From NCBI GenBank assembly GCA_036742665.1, contig DAINQP010000133.1:1-16968 (forward strand): a stretch of DNA of 16,968 bases. The letters run 5' to 3'. Position numbers and translations under genes: made by a program. Position 1 is the first letter of the stretch, and the number at the start of each line of letters is the position of its first letter. The notes beneath the pieces are model-generated. The model was not told the origin of the DNA. It saw nothing but the letters and a program-made list of their open reading frames with translations, and did not search any database. Below are positions 15,574 through 16,968 of the stretch, piece by piece. Origin of the DNA: Gp6-AA40 sp036742665 (lineage in GTDB: Bacteria > Acidobacteriota > Vicinamibacteria > Vicinamibacterales > UBA2999).

Positions 15574-16968
15574 ATGACCGCCTCAAGGGACTCGGGTCCA
15601 CACGGCGCGCGCAGCAGACTTCTTCCGCTCACGCTGACCGCTCTCGGCGTCGTTTACGGGGACATCGGCACGAGTCCTCTTTACGCGCTCCGCGAATCCT
15701 TCTACGGCTCTCACTCTGTGCCGCCGAGCCATGAAAACGTACTCGGCGTGCTCTCATTCGTTCTCTACTCCCTCATCCTCATCATCTCGATCAAATACAT
15801 CGTTGTGGTGATGCGCGCTGACAACCAGGGCGAGGGTGGCATTCTCACGCTCACGGCGCTGATTCCCGGACGCGACGGCGCACGCGAAGGCACCAGAGGG
15901 GTCGCGCTTGGCCGCCCGATTCTCGTCGCCCTCGGCATTTTCGGTGCGGCCTTGCTCTACGGCGAAGGGATGATCACACCGGCCATCAGTATTCTCGGCG
16001 CCGTCGAAGGGTTGTCTGTCGCGACGCCCGTGTTTACGCAATGGGTGGTTCCAATCTCTGTCGCGATCCTGATTGGGCTATTCGTCATTCAGCAGCACGG
16101 TACCGATCGCGTCGGAAAACTGTTTGGCCCGGTCATGATGGTGTGGTTCGTGACCATCGCGCTCGTCGGCGTGGCGTGGATTATTCGGGCACCGCAAGTA
16201 CTCGAGGCGTTCGACCCGCGTCACGGCATCATGTTCTTCCGCGAACATGGCTGGCACGGCTTCACCGTTCTCGGCACGGTATTCCTCGTCGTGACCGGTG
16301 GTGAGGCGCTGTATGCAGACATGGGGCACTTCGGCAAGCGTCCGATCCGCATCGCGTGGTTCGGCATGGTACTGCCGGCACTGTTGCTGAACTACTTCGG
16401 GCAGGGCGCGCTGTTGATCGTGAATCAGCAGGCGACGCAACCGTTCTTCATGATGGTGCCGTCGTGGGCCCTGCTGCCGTATGTGGCCTTGTCGGCATCA
16501 GCAGCGGTAATTGCCTCGCAGGCGCTTATTTCGGGGGCGTTCTCGGTGACGCGCCAGGCCATCCAGCTCGGCTACATGCCACGTCTCGATGTCGAGCACA
16601 CCTCAGCGAGGGAGATGGGGCAGATCTACGTCCCGCAGGTGAATTGGGGACTGATGATCTGCACCATCGCGATCGTGATCGCCTTCGGGTCGTCGAGCCG
16701 GCTCTCTGCCGCCTATGGCATGGGCGTCGCGATGGCGATGATCATCACCACGATTCTGCTGCACGTGGTGATGACCGAGCGATGGAAGTGGCCGACGCCG
16801 CTCGCCTATAGCGTGACCGCACTCTTCGCCGCGATCGACATTTCATTCTTCGGCGCCAACCTGCTCAAGCTCCCGCAGGGTGGGTGGGTCAGTTTGGCCA
16901 TCGCGCTCCTGCTCTTCACGGCGATGACGACGTGGAAGACCGGACGACGTCTGGTGGCGGAGCGGTTG
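15574..16968 (+). CDS. kup: Kup-family potassium uptake protein, 3'-truncated by the window edge
   Basis: Kup/HAK/KT transporters import potassium by proton symport across the inner membrane. 465 residues are visible of about 620-650; the missing part is the C-terminal cytoplasmic domain and possibly the last helix. ATG 15574 opens a frame with a 17-residue basic leader (RDSGPHGARSR) before LTALGVVYGDIGTSPLYAL, the classical first-helix motif (GDIGTSP at 29-35). RADNQGEGGILTL, LLYGEGMITPAISILGAVEG, GGEALYADMGHFG and NYFGQGALL are family signatures, and about eleven hydrophobic segments follow the usual spacing. GTG 15553, seven codons upstream, is the only alternative start; it lies in the repeat. 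There is no ideal Shine-Dalgarno for the ATG. It follows the methyltransferase on the same strand by 71 bp. Confidence 0.95.
   Translation, partial: MTASRDSGPHGARSRLLPLTLTALGVVYGDIGTSPLYALRESFYGSHSVPPSHENVLGVLSFVLYSLILIISIKYIVVVMRADNQGEGGILTLTALIPGRDGAREGTRGVALGRPILVALGIFGAALLYGEGMITPAISILGAVEGLSVATPVFTQWVVPISVAILIGLFVIQQHGTDRVGKLFGPVMMVWFVTIALVGVAWIIRAPQVLEAFDPRHGIMFFREHGWHGFTVLGTVFLVVTGGEALYADMGHFGKRPIRIAWFGMVLPALLLNYFGQGALLIVNQQATQPFFMMVPSWALLPYVALSASAAVIASQALISGAFSVTRQAIQLGYMPRLDVEHTSAREMGQIYVPQVNWGLMICTIAIVIAFGSSSRLSAAYGMGVAMAMIITTILLHVVMTERWKWPTPLAYSVTALFAAIDISFFGANLLKLPQGGWVSLAIALLLFTAMTTWKTGRRLVAERL

Overview
The window is GC-rich and densely coded. It holds 13 protein genes, two of them cut by the window edges, plus one clear riboswitch, and no rRNA, tRNA, CRISPR array, transposase or phage gene. 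The organism looks Gram-negative: there is an outer-membrane barrel, a lipoprotein and Tat/Sec-exported proteins. The mix of families and the many short GC-rich palindromic intergenic repeats resemble Acidobacteriota (Vicinamibacteria-like). That assignment is inferred from overall impression, not from a marker gene.

Layout: (1) 2-1632, plus strand: a 5'-truncated dTDP-glucose 4,6-dehydratase, translationally coupled to a GDP-6-deoxy-D-mannose reductase-type epimerase; this is the end of a nucleotide-sugar / surface-polysaccharide locus. (2) 1732-2694, plus: an SPL-like radical SAM protein, facing (3) 2767-5070, minus: a two-ring Clp ATPase with non-canonical pore loops; two palindromes lie between them. 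(4) 5271-5882, plus: a small exported proline-rich protein of unknown function. (5) 5955-8571, minus: a Tat-exported type-B carboxylesterase and, upstream of it, a pirin. (6) 8661-10429, minus: thiC with a TPP riboswitch, a -10 box placed exactly for it, and a rho-independent terminator. (7) 10457-11305, plus: an exported protein joining a CnaB-like beta-sandwich to a cupin; its stop codon shares a 12-bp palindrome with the stop of the convergent exported protein 11302-11766. (8) 11824-14668, minus: a compact operon of a PA2779-like small membrane peptide, a 656-residue C39-peptidase/TPR/POTRA/beta-barrel fusion and a lipoprotein. (9) 14723-15502, plus: an Rsm22-like methyltransferase; 15574-16968, plus: a Kup potassium transporter running off the window.

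The most unusual item is region 8. The PA2778/PA2779 pairing (periplasmic C39-type cysteine peptidase with TPRs next to a small signal-peptide/C-terminal-TM protein) is a known but functionally obscure association. Here the peptidase appears fused to an Omp85/TamA-like POTRA and outer-membrane barrel, so one polypeptide could carry both a periplasmic peptidase and an outer-membrane pore or insertase. A second pattern runs through the whole window: several genes end in a TAG that lies inside the GTAG edge of a GC-rich palindromic repeat, as if dispersed repeats supplied the stop codons.
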